Below, piece by piece: positions 1 to 11,399 of a DNA stretch of 64,000 nucleotides; position 1 is the stretch's first letter, and every line of letters starts with the position of its first letter. Both the position numbers and the translations under genes were made by a program. This stretch comes from Ashinkailepas kermadecensis (lineage: Eukaryota; Arthropoda; Thecostraca; Neolepadidae): NCBI GenBank assembly GCA_034440615.1, contig JAOTOM010004736.1, positions 62,001 to 126,000 on the forward strand, given 5' to 3'. The notes below the pieces were generated by a model that ran no database searches, had not been told where the DNA came from, and was given only the letters and a program-made list of their open reading frames with translations.

Positions 1-370
1 AAATTACGCAAAACGTCTCAATTTAACTGTGTGCACTTTGTGGGGTTGACTAGTTTTATCCAGTCCTTGCTACTATGTACAAAATGGTACAAATTGTAGA
101 CTACCATCACACCGACCGAATTAGCTCTGGCGTGTTATTTCCAATCCCGAACACCTTCATATCCTTGGTACGCTCTTAGCGGCATTCACGCCTCCCCTGG
201 ATCCGCCACTTCAGCTGCCCCACCGACGTGCCGTCCTGGCGGCGGCCTCTGGCCGCCGTGCCGGTGTAGGTGCACGTCGTGTAAACACACGACACCGCCC
301 CCCCGCGCACGTGCAGTCTGGTCAGCAGCAGTGCAGAGTCGTCTGTGGTTCAGACGCCGCTGCACCGCTG

Positions 371-434
371 CTGTTACGCCTTTCGGCCCTGTTACGCCTT
401 TCGGCCCTGTTACGCCTTTCGGCCCTGTTACGCC
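371..434. repeat. 18-bp tandem repeat, about 3.5 copies
   Basis: Unit ctgttacgcctttcggcc repeated almost without change inside a GC-rich segment (about 180-600). The surrounding 370 bases hold no recognisable gene; a GGATCCGCCA end typical of the hAT-like elements of this window lies near 200. Confidence 0.9.
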
Positions 435-610
435 ACGCCACGCCACGCCGCGAATGCCACTGCGCCGGTTGAACTCGTACATCACTTGAACTCGCGAGAA
501 AAAAAACTGCGCCGCCAAATGTGTACCGATTTACATCGGATTGACCCGTGCCGTCCGCGGCAGGAAAAGCGGGCAGGGCGGCGACTGAGGTGGCTGAGGA
601 CGGAGGTGTA

Positions 611-893
611 TCATAACCTCCACAGCTCATAACCTCCACAGCTCATAACCTCCACAGCTCATAGCCTCCACAGCTCATAACCTCCACAGCTCATAACCTC
701 CACAGCTCATAACCTCCACAGCTCATAACCTCCACAGCTCATAACCTCCATAACTCATAGCCTCCACAGCTCATAACCTCCACAGCTCATAACCTCCACA
801 GCTCATAACCTCCACAGCTCATAACCTCCACAGCTCATAACCTCCACAGCTCATAACCTCCACAGCTCATAACCTCCACAGCTCATAGCCTCA
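611..893. repeat. 16-bp minisatellite, about 17-18 copies
   Basis: Unit tcataacctccacagc, highly homogeneous, with only a few ataacc/atagcc variants. Homogeneity suggests recent expansion. There are no spacers between copies, so it is not a CRISPR-like array. Confidence 0.95.
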
Positions 894-1139
894 CGTCGTT
901 ACACCACCACTGGTAGATTTTGCCCGTGGATCGCGCCGACCAAATGGCACCCACACGGCCGGATGGGCTCTCGGCTGGGGAAAATTCGATACCCTTGCCG
1001 AATGCCGGTGGATTCTGGATCGGAACGGATCCATGGATCCACTGCGACCCCATCTCGCGCCCCCGAGTCATGGGCTAACATCTGCAGCAACCCAGGAATG
1101 TCGTGAGCAACCTTACCAGAGCAGACTGCCCGTGCTGAC

Positions 1140-1470
1140 GGGTCACCTTGGTGGCACGACGGGTGGCACATGTGGCACCTTGTGGCACTTTGGTGGCATC
1201 CTGTGGCACTTTGGTAGCATCTTGTGGCACCTTGTAACATCTTGTGGCACCTTGTGGCACCTTGTTAGCGACCTTTCGTCACATTATGGCACCATGTGGC
1301 ACCTTATAAGCGACCTTTCGTCACCTTCTGGCACCATGTGGTACCTTGTGAGCGACCTTTCGTCACCTTATGGCACAATGTGGCACCTTGTGGCACCTCA
1401 TGAGCGAACTTTCTGCACCTTGTGGCCCCTAGTGGCATCTTGTGACACCATGTGCCACATGACGGGTGGC
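1140..1470. repeat. 11-bp based minisatellite with higher-order structure
   Basis: Base word tgtggcacctt recurs with variants. From about 1265 a longer unit of roughly 55 bp appears three times, marked by agcgacctttcgtcac. The array stays open in several frames only because of its composition. Confidence 0.85.
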
Positions 1471-3375
1471 ACCGAAAACTACTGTTCGCTACGAGTGCGA
1501 GGGGCCCTTGGTTAAAGCATGACCTTGGACAGACTTCCCTCGGCTGCTCCTTCCCAGTAGGGCAGCACCTGGGGCGTGCTCGCCGTGCCACGGGATCGCC
1601 GCTCACCGACCGGCGCCGGCGGCATCGCCTCAAGGGCATGATCCGCCTTTAAGCCCGCCCGTCGGTGCTGCGGCACGCCCCGGTTCCCGGTTCCCCGCCC
1701 CGGTTCCGCCCAGTGTCGCCGGAGCAGTCGTCTGTTCGCCGGGCGCGACAAAGTTCGGGACAGCCCCGCCGTGAGCACGTGCTACGGCGGAAACCTGAGA
1801 GTAATCACGTGATCAAGAGTGTACAGCAACGGTGCCGACAAAATGGACGTCATGATGGGCATTTGGCGTGTGTCTAGTGAGTGGGTGCACTGAACATAAT
1901 ATGCAAGAGAGTTATCCAAAATACTGCGAAGAAAAATCGTATCGAGCGCGTTATGCACGAATATTAAAGTTGCTTCTCGTCATAAAATGTCTTGGCTCGG
2001 TGTCCGTCAGAGCCAGCTCCGAGATTAGTCATGTACTCCCTGTTAATTGGCTTCTTCCGAAATTGTGGCAAGTGGAGAACATTAGTTTTGGGAAATCACC
2101 TGTAACAAAAACCTGGCTTCCAATAGGCCGAATGCAATGCTCGAAAACGCAACGAAATACCAAATACACCCGGCAAGCGCGTGGGCGATCTGGAAAATAT
2201 CCGAACACTTCTGGCACATTCGTGTGGTGCCCCTAATAGAGTACCTAAGTTGTCTACTGATATTGCAGGTCAGTTGATGCGCCGCTAAACCTACTGAGCT
2301 TTTAGACTACGTTTGCTTGGCCGGACTAATTTCGGAAGAATTCCCTCAATGCAATGATGCACATTCATACCATCCGCGTGGAAGTAGCCCAAGCAACCAC
2401 GATGCATGCTGGCTTAACTATTTGTGCTTAATCACACCTACAATGAGGTCGCTCACAGGGACCAATGCAGCTGAGATCCGCCTCAAGAAATGGATTGCCA
2501 GATATATTGATATGCATATAATATAGGCAATTATAAAGCAACTCCCATGCTATCATGCAGGCAATCCTATATCTGAAAGCCGGTGAATGAATGCATCAGG
2601 TAATTTCATCTAATTATAGGGCTTGAGCTAGGGAGTTTTGGTTAGCAGACGTGGTAGTAAAACACTAATATTTTAACTGGATCTCAGCGACTTCAAAATC
2701 TAACTATTGCCAGTGCGTTCAGTTCACTATCATTGGGACCGAGCGTGACTGCGGGCTTCACCATCCCACAGTTCCCACATCTCCAGACAAAGAACTCACA
2801 ATATGGGTGATGTTGTCCGGCAGACAGGAAACTGAGTTACCAACTCGCACAGGAGCCGGCAGTGTCGGTATCGATCCCCAGGCTGTTGGCCTGACACAGC
2901 AGGGGGGGGTAGCGCTTTGTGTGACCACCGCTCAGAGACAGAGGCGCAGGCAACGGGGGTTGGGGGGGGTTGCTTTCCTTAACTAAAGAGATACTACCAG
3001 ATCGAATTAGAGGGTTCAGGACTTGCATCGCCCCAAAATGAAAAATGTTGGGTGTAATTCGCGCTCCAAGCGTCCCTTCTGTGACGTGACAACTCTTGGG
3101 TCGGGCCGGCTAAGAAAATCACGGGTGCACCCCTGATCAGAGCGCAGTTTGGGTCCGCAGTGCCGTGGTATTTACCTATGTGGGTGGAAGTCTCCCCGTC
3201 ATTGTTGACATGCCTTTTATGTGCTCAATGATTCCAACCATCAAAAGACCCTCTGAGGACCCGGCCAAGGCGAGCGCTTCACAAAGCACGCCGTGTGCCT
3301 ACATTGAGCCTTGTGCAAACACAAAAAAAATATACCCGAAGAACAACACGTGAAATGCTTACACACGAGTCGAGG
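1471..3375. other. No gene recognised
   Basis: Ordinary-complexity sequence with short G-runs near 2903 and 2963. Open frames up to about 120 codons (for example 1868-2236) show no domain, no splice support and no codon bias, so I do not call them. Confidence 0.5.
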
Positions 3376-3431
3376 CATGTCAACACAGACATATCGACAC
3401 AGACATGTCAACACAGACATGTCGACATGTC
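3376..3431. repeat. Short tandem repeat of about 16 bp
   Basis: Three to four copies of acacagacatgtc-type words. It lies just before the CRE-containing array but shares no unit with it. Confidence 0.7.
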
Positions 3432-3449
3432 TCGGTTCATGTGATGAGC

Positions 3450-3805
3450 GCCGTCACTCGCCGACGTCACGACATTACTAGCTGACGTCACACCGCCACT
3501 CGCTGACGTCACCTCGTCACTCGCTGACGTCACACTGTCACTTGTTGACGTCACATCGTCACTCGCTGACATCACATAGTCACTCGCTGGCATCACTCAT
3601 TGACGTCACATCAGCACTCATTGACGTCACATATTCACTCGTTGACGTCACCTCGTCATTCGTTGACGTCACACCGTCACTTACTGACGTCACATCGTCA
3701 CTCACTGACGTCACACCGACACTCGCTGACGTCACACCGACACTCGCTGACGTCACATCGTCACTCACTGACGTCACTCCATCGCTCGCTGACGTCACAC
3801 GTGAA
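3450..3805. repeat. 21-bp minisatellite carrying 14 CRE palindromes
   Basis: About 17 copies of a 21-bp unit of the form TGACGTCACacCGTCACTcgc. The octamer TGACGTCA, the consensus site for CREB/ATF factors, is perfect in 14 units by my count. The rest of each unit drifts more than the palindrome. Whether any factor binds is inference. Confidence 0.9.
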
Positions 3806-3963
3806 TCAGCCGTCCGGGGCGGGTCGTCCCCATGTCGGTACCATGTGTCACCACCACGACAGTGCAGCTGTCAGGGGCAGGGGCCGCCCTCGGAGTTATG
3901 GACCCATCCTAATGTCAAATACTTCCACGTTACTCACAGCAATGGTGTTGCTAAAATCATCCG

Positions 3964-4095
3964 AAGGACTAGGATTATGACTAGGACTAGTACTATGACT
4001 AGGACTAGTGTTATGGCTAGGGCTAGGACTAGGACGATGACTAGGACTAGGACTAGGACTAGGACTATGACTAGGACTAGGACTAGGACTAGGAT
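3964..4095. repeat. 6-bp tandem repeat (aggact)n
   Basis: About 20 copies of aggact with single-base variants. Confidence 0.9.
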
Positions 4096-5276
4096 AGCTG
4101 CCCTTACTAGTGACCCGAAAGCTATGACAGCTTCACACTTCGGACGGGTTGGATCAGAATCTTATTCCGGCTTTGATTCTCGGCAGGACGACTTTCCCTG
4201 TGATCCCTGTTTCCTCCCCGCTCTCCCTGTGGGTGCAACTGACATTGATACCTGAAAAATCTGGCTGAATACAGAATTAGGGAAGAAATTGATTTTCGAG
4301 ACAAATTGTAATTGTCTCTCCTTTCTATAGATCGTTCCGTGAAAAAAAAACTTCACATGCGATTGTATACCATTCAGATGAGGGGAGTCGGAGACTCGGG
4401 GTCATATCGGGACTTTATTTCAGTTTTCGACGTTATGATCCTTGGAGGTCGTGAGCTTTGGAAGTTGTCATCCTCGGAAGTAAATGGACCTTGAATATGA
4501 ATGCTCCCCGGGGCGGCACGACCTCCCTCTTTCCCCCTCCTCATTGGTCGCCGTCGCTTAAATTACCGGATAGCGGCCGATGGTAAATTATGGATATAAT
4601 AATGATCCGATAATTATCCGATTCACGTCCGAGCCAGACGACGGGATCCGGGTCACGACCTGTCGCGGCGACCGCACAGCAGCCAACATCAAAAGGTGAC
4701 GCCGACTTTCAACAAACAGCCGCTTCCGGTCGCTACGACTCACATCCTGCCCGATTGCGGCGCGAAATGACCACTATCGACATTCAGGTGGACTGCGAGT
4801 CAGACGTTATTTGCATACTGATAACGCTGCTAGAGCCGCAGATTCCAGCATGTGTAATTCAACAGCTAGTCGTTGACCGCCGGTGTGAGGCAGTTCGACT
4901 CCTCCCGGTGGCTGGTTGTCTTCCAAAGTTGTATCCGATGGCTTCGAAGTGCAAATGTGATGTGTAACCACACAAAAAACCTCTTCCGTTACCTAATACA
5001 ATTTAAATTCAACTCCGGATCCTCCTTTTAGAGTTAGAACTCCGCGTAACATAATTAGTAGAAAATTTACAGGATGCATCATCTCATAGTTGAAATCTTG
5101 CTCTGTTGCTCGAGTAAGTTCCATTCGTGCTCCTCATGTAATACTTAGTGAACACTCATAGACGGCTAGGATATTTGTACGTGTCGTAGATATCGACCTC
5201 ACCTGCAGAACATCAAGTTTACCAAAATGCCCTCGTGTCCTAATGGGGAATATATTTGTTCTCAAATACATTTAAG

Positions 5277-5326
<50 letters not shown>

Positions 5327-6395
5327 CCCCCCCCCTTCCATTCTGTTCCATTCCGCGTTCCCTCCTCGCCCTCTCCTCTTCCCTCCCGATGTACTCATTT
5401 TAAAAATAAATTAAAGGAGATAAACACCTGCACTGCCTCACACGCCCAAGCCTTCAATTTGTTGCATGCAACTTCTAGACGTCCCACCAATTTTGGTGCC
5501 GTGGACATGCCACTGACTTTTTGAGACATGTAATACGGCACGAATGTCTACGAACGAAGTTAAGAGCCACCTATTGCTCTCAGTTTTCTTACGAGAGACC
5601 CACAAATACACCAGGGTATTTGAGGAACACTTCATAGTGAACTATGAAGGGCCTGACTAGACGTCGATAGAAACGGTAAGTATGACATAATACGACTCCG
5701 CATATCCCTTCCTTTCTTCCTTCCCGGTAACGCCATGACTTACTGCTTTTACAGAATGTATTGTGGAAATACATGAGCAACGTCATGAAGCTTTAAAGCC
5801 ATGGTGCCAACGGTTCAAAATGCATGGAAAAACTCGGGACCGTCTTTCCCGTTACATAGGTATTGAGCTAGCTCTTTCCCCAAAGGCGGTTATCAACATC
5901 ACTGTCTACCTGGATCCCCGTAGACTTTTATATTGCCTTTAATTGTGATTCTAAAACAAACACGAATCGACAGCAAGTTGCTGGATTTGCGGCAACTTAC
6001 CAGACCGGGAGGCGGGCGTCTGCAATCCAAAAACCCGTCCCCACGAGCACTCACCTCAGCAGCCTGCGGGTGAGGTGGAGTGCGTTGTTGGAGTGCGTGC
6101 GGCCCCGAGTCTCTCCGCGGCTCCAGGCGCGTAGTGGCGCGCCACGCCGGCCCGCCAGACGTACGCGCGCCGGCGTGGCGCGTGGCTCCCCTCCGGCGGC
6201 AAATCGATGCTCGGCGGTACCGAGGGCGGTCTCGGGAGGGGGGGGGGGGCACGGCGGAGTGAGCCGGACTGACGGTCGATGCAGTGTGGACCGTGGTGGA
6301 CACTGCGGTGCCGACTGGACGTTTGGATCCGGTGTCCGTGGGGGGGGGGGTGTGGCCCCTGCGGCCGCCTGGTTGAGATACGTTCACGTTACTCG
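4096..6395. other. No gene recognised; CpG-rich end
   Basis: Mostly unique sequence with one TA tract. About 5990-6390 is CpG-rich with G-runs at 6238 and 6341, next to the 38-bp array. No splice-bounded coding segment is recognisable. Confidence 0.4.
5281..5323. repeat. (TA)n microsatellite
   Basis: About 21 perfect TA dinucleotides. Confidence 0.95.
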
Positions 6396-6830
6396 TCAGA
6401 GAAGCGCAATATCGGCAAGGGTGCAGGCAATTTCAACAGAAGCGCAATATCGGCAAGGGTGCAGGCAATTTCAACAGAAGCGCAATATCGGCAAGGGTGC
6501 AGCCAATTTCAACAGAAGCGAAATATTGGCAAGGGTGAAGGCAATTTCAACAGAAGCGCAATATCGGCAAGGGTGAAGGCAATTTCAACAGAAGCGCAAT
6601 GTCAGCAAGGGTGCAGGCAATTTCAACAGAAGCGTAATATCGGAAAGGGTGCAAGCAATTTCAACAGGAGCTCAATATCGGCAAGGGTGCGGCCAATTTC
6701 GACAGAAGCGCAATATCGGAAATGGCGCAAGCAATTTCAACAGAAGCGCAATATCGGCAAGGGTGCAGCCAATTTCAACAGAAGCGCAATATCGGCAAGG
6801 GTGTTGTAGCCAATTTCAACAGAAGCAGAC
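6396..6830. repeat. 38-bp minisatellite, about 11 copies
   Basis: Unit built from gcgcaatatcggcaagggtg followed by caggcaatttcaacagaa. Because 38 is not a multiple of 3 and the unit lacks stops, all three plus frames stay open here; the resulting long frames are not genes. Confidence 0.95.
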
Positions 6831-8031
6831 TAGTTTCCAAGACACTTATGGTGACATTGGAGGACCGGTTTCCGAAAGCGGGCTCTTGCTCCAAATACGA
6901 TGCACGCGTCTTGGCACTCGCAGTGTCGCAGAACTCCTTACCTTGTACAGTGCTGGTGGCAATTTGACCTCACTTACTTTTTTCTGGACTAGATAGAGAA
7001 GTGCGGTGCACGGCATGATGTACTTCGATCATTGAGCTTTCGGAGTCACCTGGAACATTTGAATCCATCTCTTTTGGTTAGCCTGCCAGGTCAGGTCAAA
7101 CAGGTAAATGTCAAGGTGGAGGAAGTCACCCTGTCGTCGTTCGAGTTGTCGGCTCTCGTCGTGAAACAAATACGATTTCCTGCTTCAAGATCAGTGATTT
7201 GCAAACTGAAGACAGTCAAAGACCATGACACTTACAATGGTCAATGTAGCATATCTGGTCAAGGTAAAGTATCAGGAAATATGTAAGGACCTATTCAAGC
7301 CGGTGATTTTCGGAACAGATTGCACTCTGGAAAAGATGGTGAGACACGCAAAATAATGTGTTAGAACTTAGAAATGAAACTAACAAAAATAGAGAATTTC
7401 GAGAAAAATGTTTTCTTCTAAAATTGCTTTGCCCGTAAGTTTATAATCATTTGATCAAAAATTTGCACGCCGGGCATTCTAACGCTATGCATATAAGAAC
7501 CGAAATTAGCGCGCTGAATGACTCAGAGCTTGTTCTTTTTATGTCGCAATAGTCCGTATTTTGCCTGTGATGAGTGTGCCCTCGTGAATATTTCAGGTCA
7601 TATCCGAGTGCTGGTCTTGATTTGAAATGTGCAAGAATAGTATAACCCATTCTTTGTCATTACATACATTCAGGGTAAATTCTCACAAATAAACTAGTCC
7701 ATGGACTAATGAAAATAGCATGCTTCCAGCTTACACCTCCGTTTGACTATATGACCCGACCTCGGGACATTTTTTGTTTGCATTTTTGCATTTGTCTATA
7801 TCCACTGGTGTATACACTCATATCTAACATTAAACTGTGGTTCGTACGGTTCGCTCGTGTTAAATGCTTCAATGTACCTACACTTAACGACAGCGTTGAG
7901 ACGGGTCTGCGACCTGACTTTAACTTTCCTCAATGACTGCACTCTGTGACCTCAATTGATCTCCATTGTTGACAAAATGCATGCTCGTCAATTGTTCAAA
8001 GGAATGCGGATTTCAAAGCGATATATTGAAC
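6831..8031. other. No gene recognised
   Basis: AT-moderate unique sequence. I see no tandem structure, no domain and no convincing exon. Confidence 0.4.
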
Positions 8032-8230
8032 CAGTGGCGCAGCCAGGATACAAGATATATAAGCTGGACCGATCAAAGAAAATGTGATGAAAGGGAGAAA
8101 GCTCCCGGCGTGCGAAACGCGCAGAAAATTTATGGTCTTCCGTGATAAAAAAAAATCAAAATGTATCGTCTCATCTAGTGTATTTTTGGGTGCTAGGGGG
8201 CGGGTCCCCTCCCTCCTGGCTGCGCATCTG
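8032..8230. mobile_element. hAT-like MITE, 199 bp
   Basis: Ends form a 17-bp terminal inverted repeat, CAGTGGCGCAGCCAGGA on the left against TCCTGGCTGCGCATCTG on the right (15 of 17 paired). Flanking octamers tattgaac and tcttaaac match at 6 of 8, a plausible eroded 8-bp target duplication. No transposase is encoded. Family assignment rests on the 8-bp duplications seen at related elements in this window. Confidence 0.7.
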
Positions 8231-8555
8231 TCTTAAACGGCTTCGGAGCCATCTCAGGGAACATCAGGAGGCGAGGGCAACTTGATCCTTCCCGCACTGC
8301 CAGAGTTAAATTTAATTCCACTGCGCTGAAATGCGTGGCACTTTTTTCGGAACACCTCCGCTTCCGGCTGATTGAACACAATGCCGCTTCGTCTCCCTGG
8401 GTTGCCAAGAGAGTCTAGTTGTTGGCTGGGCCAAGGCTGGTCTGTGGCCCTGGGCCAAGAGAGACAAGAGAGCCAAGAGAGTCCAGGTGTCTGCTGAAAA
8501 GCTTCGGCTCTCTCCATCAGGTCAGGGCCCTGCATATTGGCTCTGGGGCTTCTCA

Positions 8556-8775
8556 GTCAGCCCCGAGACCCTTTCAACGATCCGGGGCCCCTCCGTCGAT
8601 CTAGAAGCCCTTCACGTTGGCCCAGCCTTGAGCCCTCCACATCTTCCCGACGGCACTCTCTGTTGACTCGGGACCTTCTTGTTCGGCCCGGGACCCTTTC
8701 CATCAGCCCGGGGTCCATTCGTCGTTCTAGGGGCCCTTTACGTCGGTCCAGGGGGTCCTTGCGGGCCCCTTGATC
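8556..8775. repeat. Diverged GC-rich tandem repeat
   Basis: Imperfect units such as ggcccctttcgtcgatc and variants, recurring about every 24-48 bases. Too diverged to give an exact copy number. Confidence 0.5.
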
Positions 8776-8993
8776 CGACGTCTTGAGGGGTCCGCGAGGG
8801 CCCCTCAAGGCAAATACTGTTGCTGACATTTTTCCCCGACGGAAATGATGGGTACGTGAATGGTATGAGGCCTAGACGTTATCCAGTTGACTTAGTAACA
8901 GGAAACCCTGGAGAGCCGTTTTGAGGCCAGGTTGATAACACACGTTATAATTTACAATAACTACCTGGATTTTGATAGCCCCAGATGTGTGGA

Positions 8994-9206
8994 CAGGAGA
9001 GCCATGATTTTCCTAAGGGGTAGCCGCCCACCACCACCACCCAAAAAAAGAAGATGGTATGGAGAATGCATTCGGCGCGTGAAGCGTGCCGAAAATTTCC
9101 AGTTTGGTGCCGTGTGAATTCCAAAATGTCTTGTTTGATCTTGTGCAATTTTATATGTTAAAGGGGCGGACTCCCGCCCCCGCCCCCGCCCTTGGCCGCG
9201 TCTCTG
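8994..9206. mobile_element. hAT-like MITE, 213 bp, with perfect 8-bp target duplication
   Basis: Left end CAGGAGAGCC, right end GGCCGCGTCTCTG. The octamer tgtgtgga occurs immediately before (8986-8993) and immediately after (9207-9214). Internal CCCGCCCCC runs. Non-coding. Confidence 0.75.
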
Positions 9207-9868
9207 TGTGTGGACATATAAAAATTATTTGTAATGCAATTACTTAAAATTTATATCAGATCGCTTCGTTATTCTGCAAAATTGACCCGAAGAGGATCGA
9301 TAAGAAGCAAGAAGCGTGCGCATATCGATGAAGTACGTGGTTAGACGAAGATATATAGGTATTGTTAATAGTCACTGTACAACTTAGATTAAGTGTTATT
9401 GCACACTATTTTATTCTCACTCATGATTCTGATGAAGGCATTGAGCTGAAACGTTGGTCTTCTTTTCCGGTGAACATAAGTTCTTGTGCCATGGGACATA
9501 CATCTAACGTTCCTCATGTTAATGAGCTATGATGCAGAGAAAATTGCATACGCATGAATCATGGAGCGAATGAATCATGCACAGCAACAATACATGACGT
9601 CTTTTGTTTGAATGTGCATGGCTGTGGCTGAGTTCGGTTGCACTTTTTCTTGACTGGAATGTTGCTCTTAAATGTGGCAGCTTCAAAGGAAGCCATCCGT
9701 GTTGTATAGGGCAAGACGGATCGGTTAGGCACCAGCTTAATCAGAAGTGTATTGTTTGACCAAACAAACGTACGTACTTACCCCAATTTGTGTTGCATCG
9801 TCGGAAGTGCAATGTAGTGCGTCCACTACTTAAGGGATGTCGTTTTTACGCAATTTTTGGAAGCAGTA

Positions 9869-10038
9869 CAGAAGCGCAGCCAAGGGAGGGGCCATAGCAA
9901 CCAAAAGTACACTGGATCAAACAATAAATTTTGAGATTTTCAACACGCGAAACCAAAAATTTGCGCGCCGAAAGCGTTCTCTGTTCCATAACATTTGTTT
10001 CGGGTCGCCCCTTTAAGGAAATTCTAGTTGCGCCAATG
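9869..10038. mobile_element. hAT-like MITE, 170 bp, with perfect 8-bp target duplication
   Basis: Left end CAGAAGCGCAGCCAAGG pairs imperfectly with right end TTCTAGTTGCGCCAATG. The octamer aagcagta flanks both sides (9861-9868 and 10039-10046). The interior carries a gcgcgccgaaagcgttctc core shared with the elements near 42.1 kb and 50.7 kb. Confidence 0.8.
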
Positions 10039-10656
10039 AAGCAGTATTATTTCATTGCAAGATGTATTAGAGTTTTGTGGGCTAGCAAGAAACGGTATTG
10101 CTACCGACACCTGAAACAGCCACTTTAGGTGCCCGACCTGAACAAATGAAGTACAGCACTAGAATACGCACTTAAAATTTACAATGATAATATAATGTCT
10201 CAAAGTTGAGGTGATACGTGTCGTTTTCTTGGAGAGGGTTTAATTTTCAAGTGGACGGACAGTTATCGCTCAACTGGATACGGTTGTTTGCCCCTGCTGT
10301 CCATACGACGAAGGTGGGGGCGGAGCCTATTTCTACCCTGGCCTATAAACACGCAGCAGCAAAACGTAATGGCGGCAGACAGCCTGCACATGGTAAGTCA
10401 ACATGTGTGAAACAAAGCTGTGGAAATAACAACAACGATGTGGTTTTTCTTAAGTTCCTCAGATTAGACCAATGAAATCGTTTTCCCAACTAAAACGACA
10501 CTTAACCGCAGAGTCGAAGGAAGAGTGGTGAAAATGATGGGACCTGGGTGTCAGCGCCATTTTCTCCCTCCTGGTTCACGGCTAGGATGACCGAAAACTA
10601 GGGAGAAATGCAATTCTTCATCACCTACGTTTTACGCTTCAGCCATTTTTTATTCG

Positions 10657-10782
10657 TACGGCGAGTGGACAGGGAGGCCGGGTATTCTGGACACTCGTGG
10701 TACAGCTGGGTGCCGGGTAGTACGGCGAGTGGACAGGGTGGCCGGGTATTCTGGACACTCGTGGTACAGCTGGGTGCCGGGT
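10657..10782. repeat. 63-bp direct duplication
   Basis: Two nearly identical 63-bp copies starting tacggcgagtggacagg and ending gctgggtgccgggta. Confidence 0.95.
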
Positions 10783-10811
10783 AAATAGGGCAGAAGGTAC
10801 ACGTTGAGCGG

Positions 10812-10817
10812 TTTATT
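10812..10817 (-). terminator. Candidate poly(A) signal for PRDM9
   Basis: AATAAA on the minus strand (TTTATT on plus), about 580 bases past the open-frame stop. A second AATAAA lies at 10649-10654. No transcript evidence, so the true 3' end is unknown. Confidence 0.25.
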
Positions 10818-11399
10818 TACGCATGGAATAATCTTGTCTTCCAGATTTGGCATGGAGCCCTGAGAAGCTACCCCTCGGGTCATTCCATACGCTACCCACG
10901 TTTGGTAGTCTCATAGATACATGCAATTTTTATACCACGTAACCGATCTCATAGGACTCCGCCAGTGGACTTGTTAAAAGGTTCCGGGAGAAATGGGGAG
11001 GGGATATCAGGGCTTCCTGGTGTTACTTTTGGCTGAAATCTATGAAATTCAGAGCGCGGTTCGGTTTTACGCCCCGATTAGGTCAGAGATCGTAATCGCA
11101 CGACCAAAAGCTCCACGCAAGCACGTACGCGGATGTCGCGCACAATTTGCCCTGACCGTCACGGAGCAGTGGGCGGAGCCAATTTTAGCCTGGCCTAAAG
11201 AAGCAGCGCCAGTAATGAGGCAGGGCGCAGGGTCATAGCGTTCCTGTGAAGGGGAGGGGCAAAACCAGGCCGCTGCTGACGCACCGGAGATAGATATCCT
11301 GATCAATCGTTGACGTTCTGCTGTACCTAGTTGACGTACTGTGGAGGTTTTCTTTTACACATTGCTGGCGTATTGTACGTTGTGCAGTAGGTTCTTCAT

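Larger units (their letters stand above)
10047..11399. other. Region downstream of PRDM9; no second gene recognised
   Basis: Probably contains the PRDM9 3' UTR at its upper end. Two related promoter-like blocks (about 10315-10370 and 11168-11222) share gggcggagcc followed by a cctggccta word. They look like copies of one dispersed repeat rather than two promoters. Confidence 0.35.

Noticed and set aside
611..893. CRISPR-like regular repeats
   Set aside because: Units are contiguous without unique spacers and the genome is eukaryotic; simple minisatellite.
9428..9458. Hammerhead-ribozyme-like core (ctgatga ... gaaac)
   Set aside because: Stem II pairs for only two bases and no partner for stem III follows the gaaac. 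The words are common by chance.
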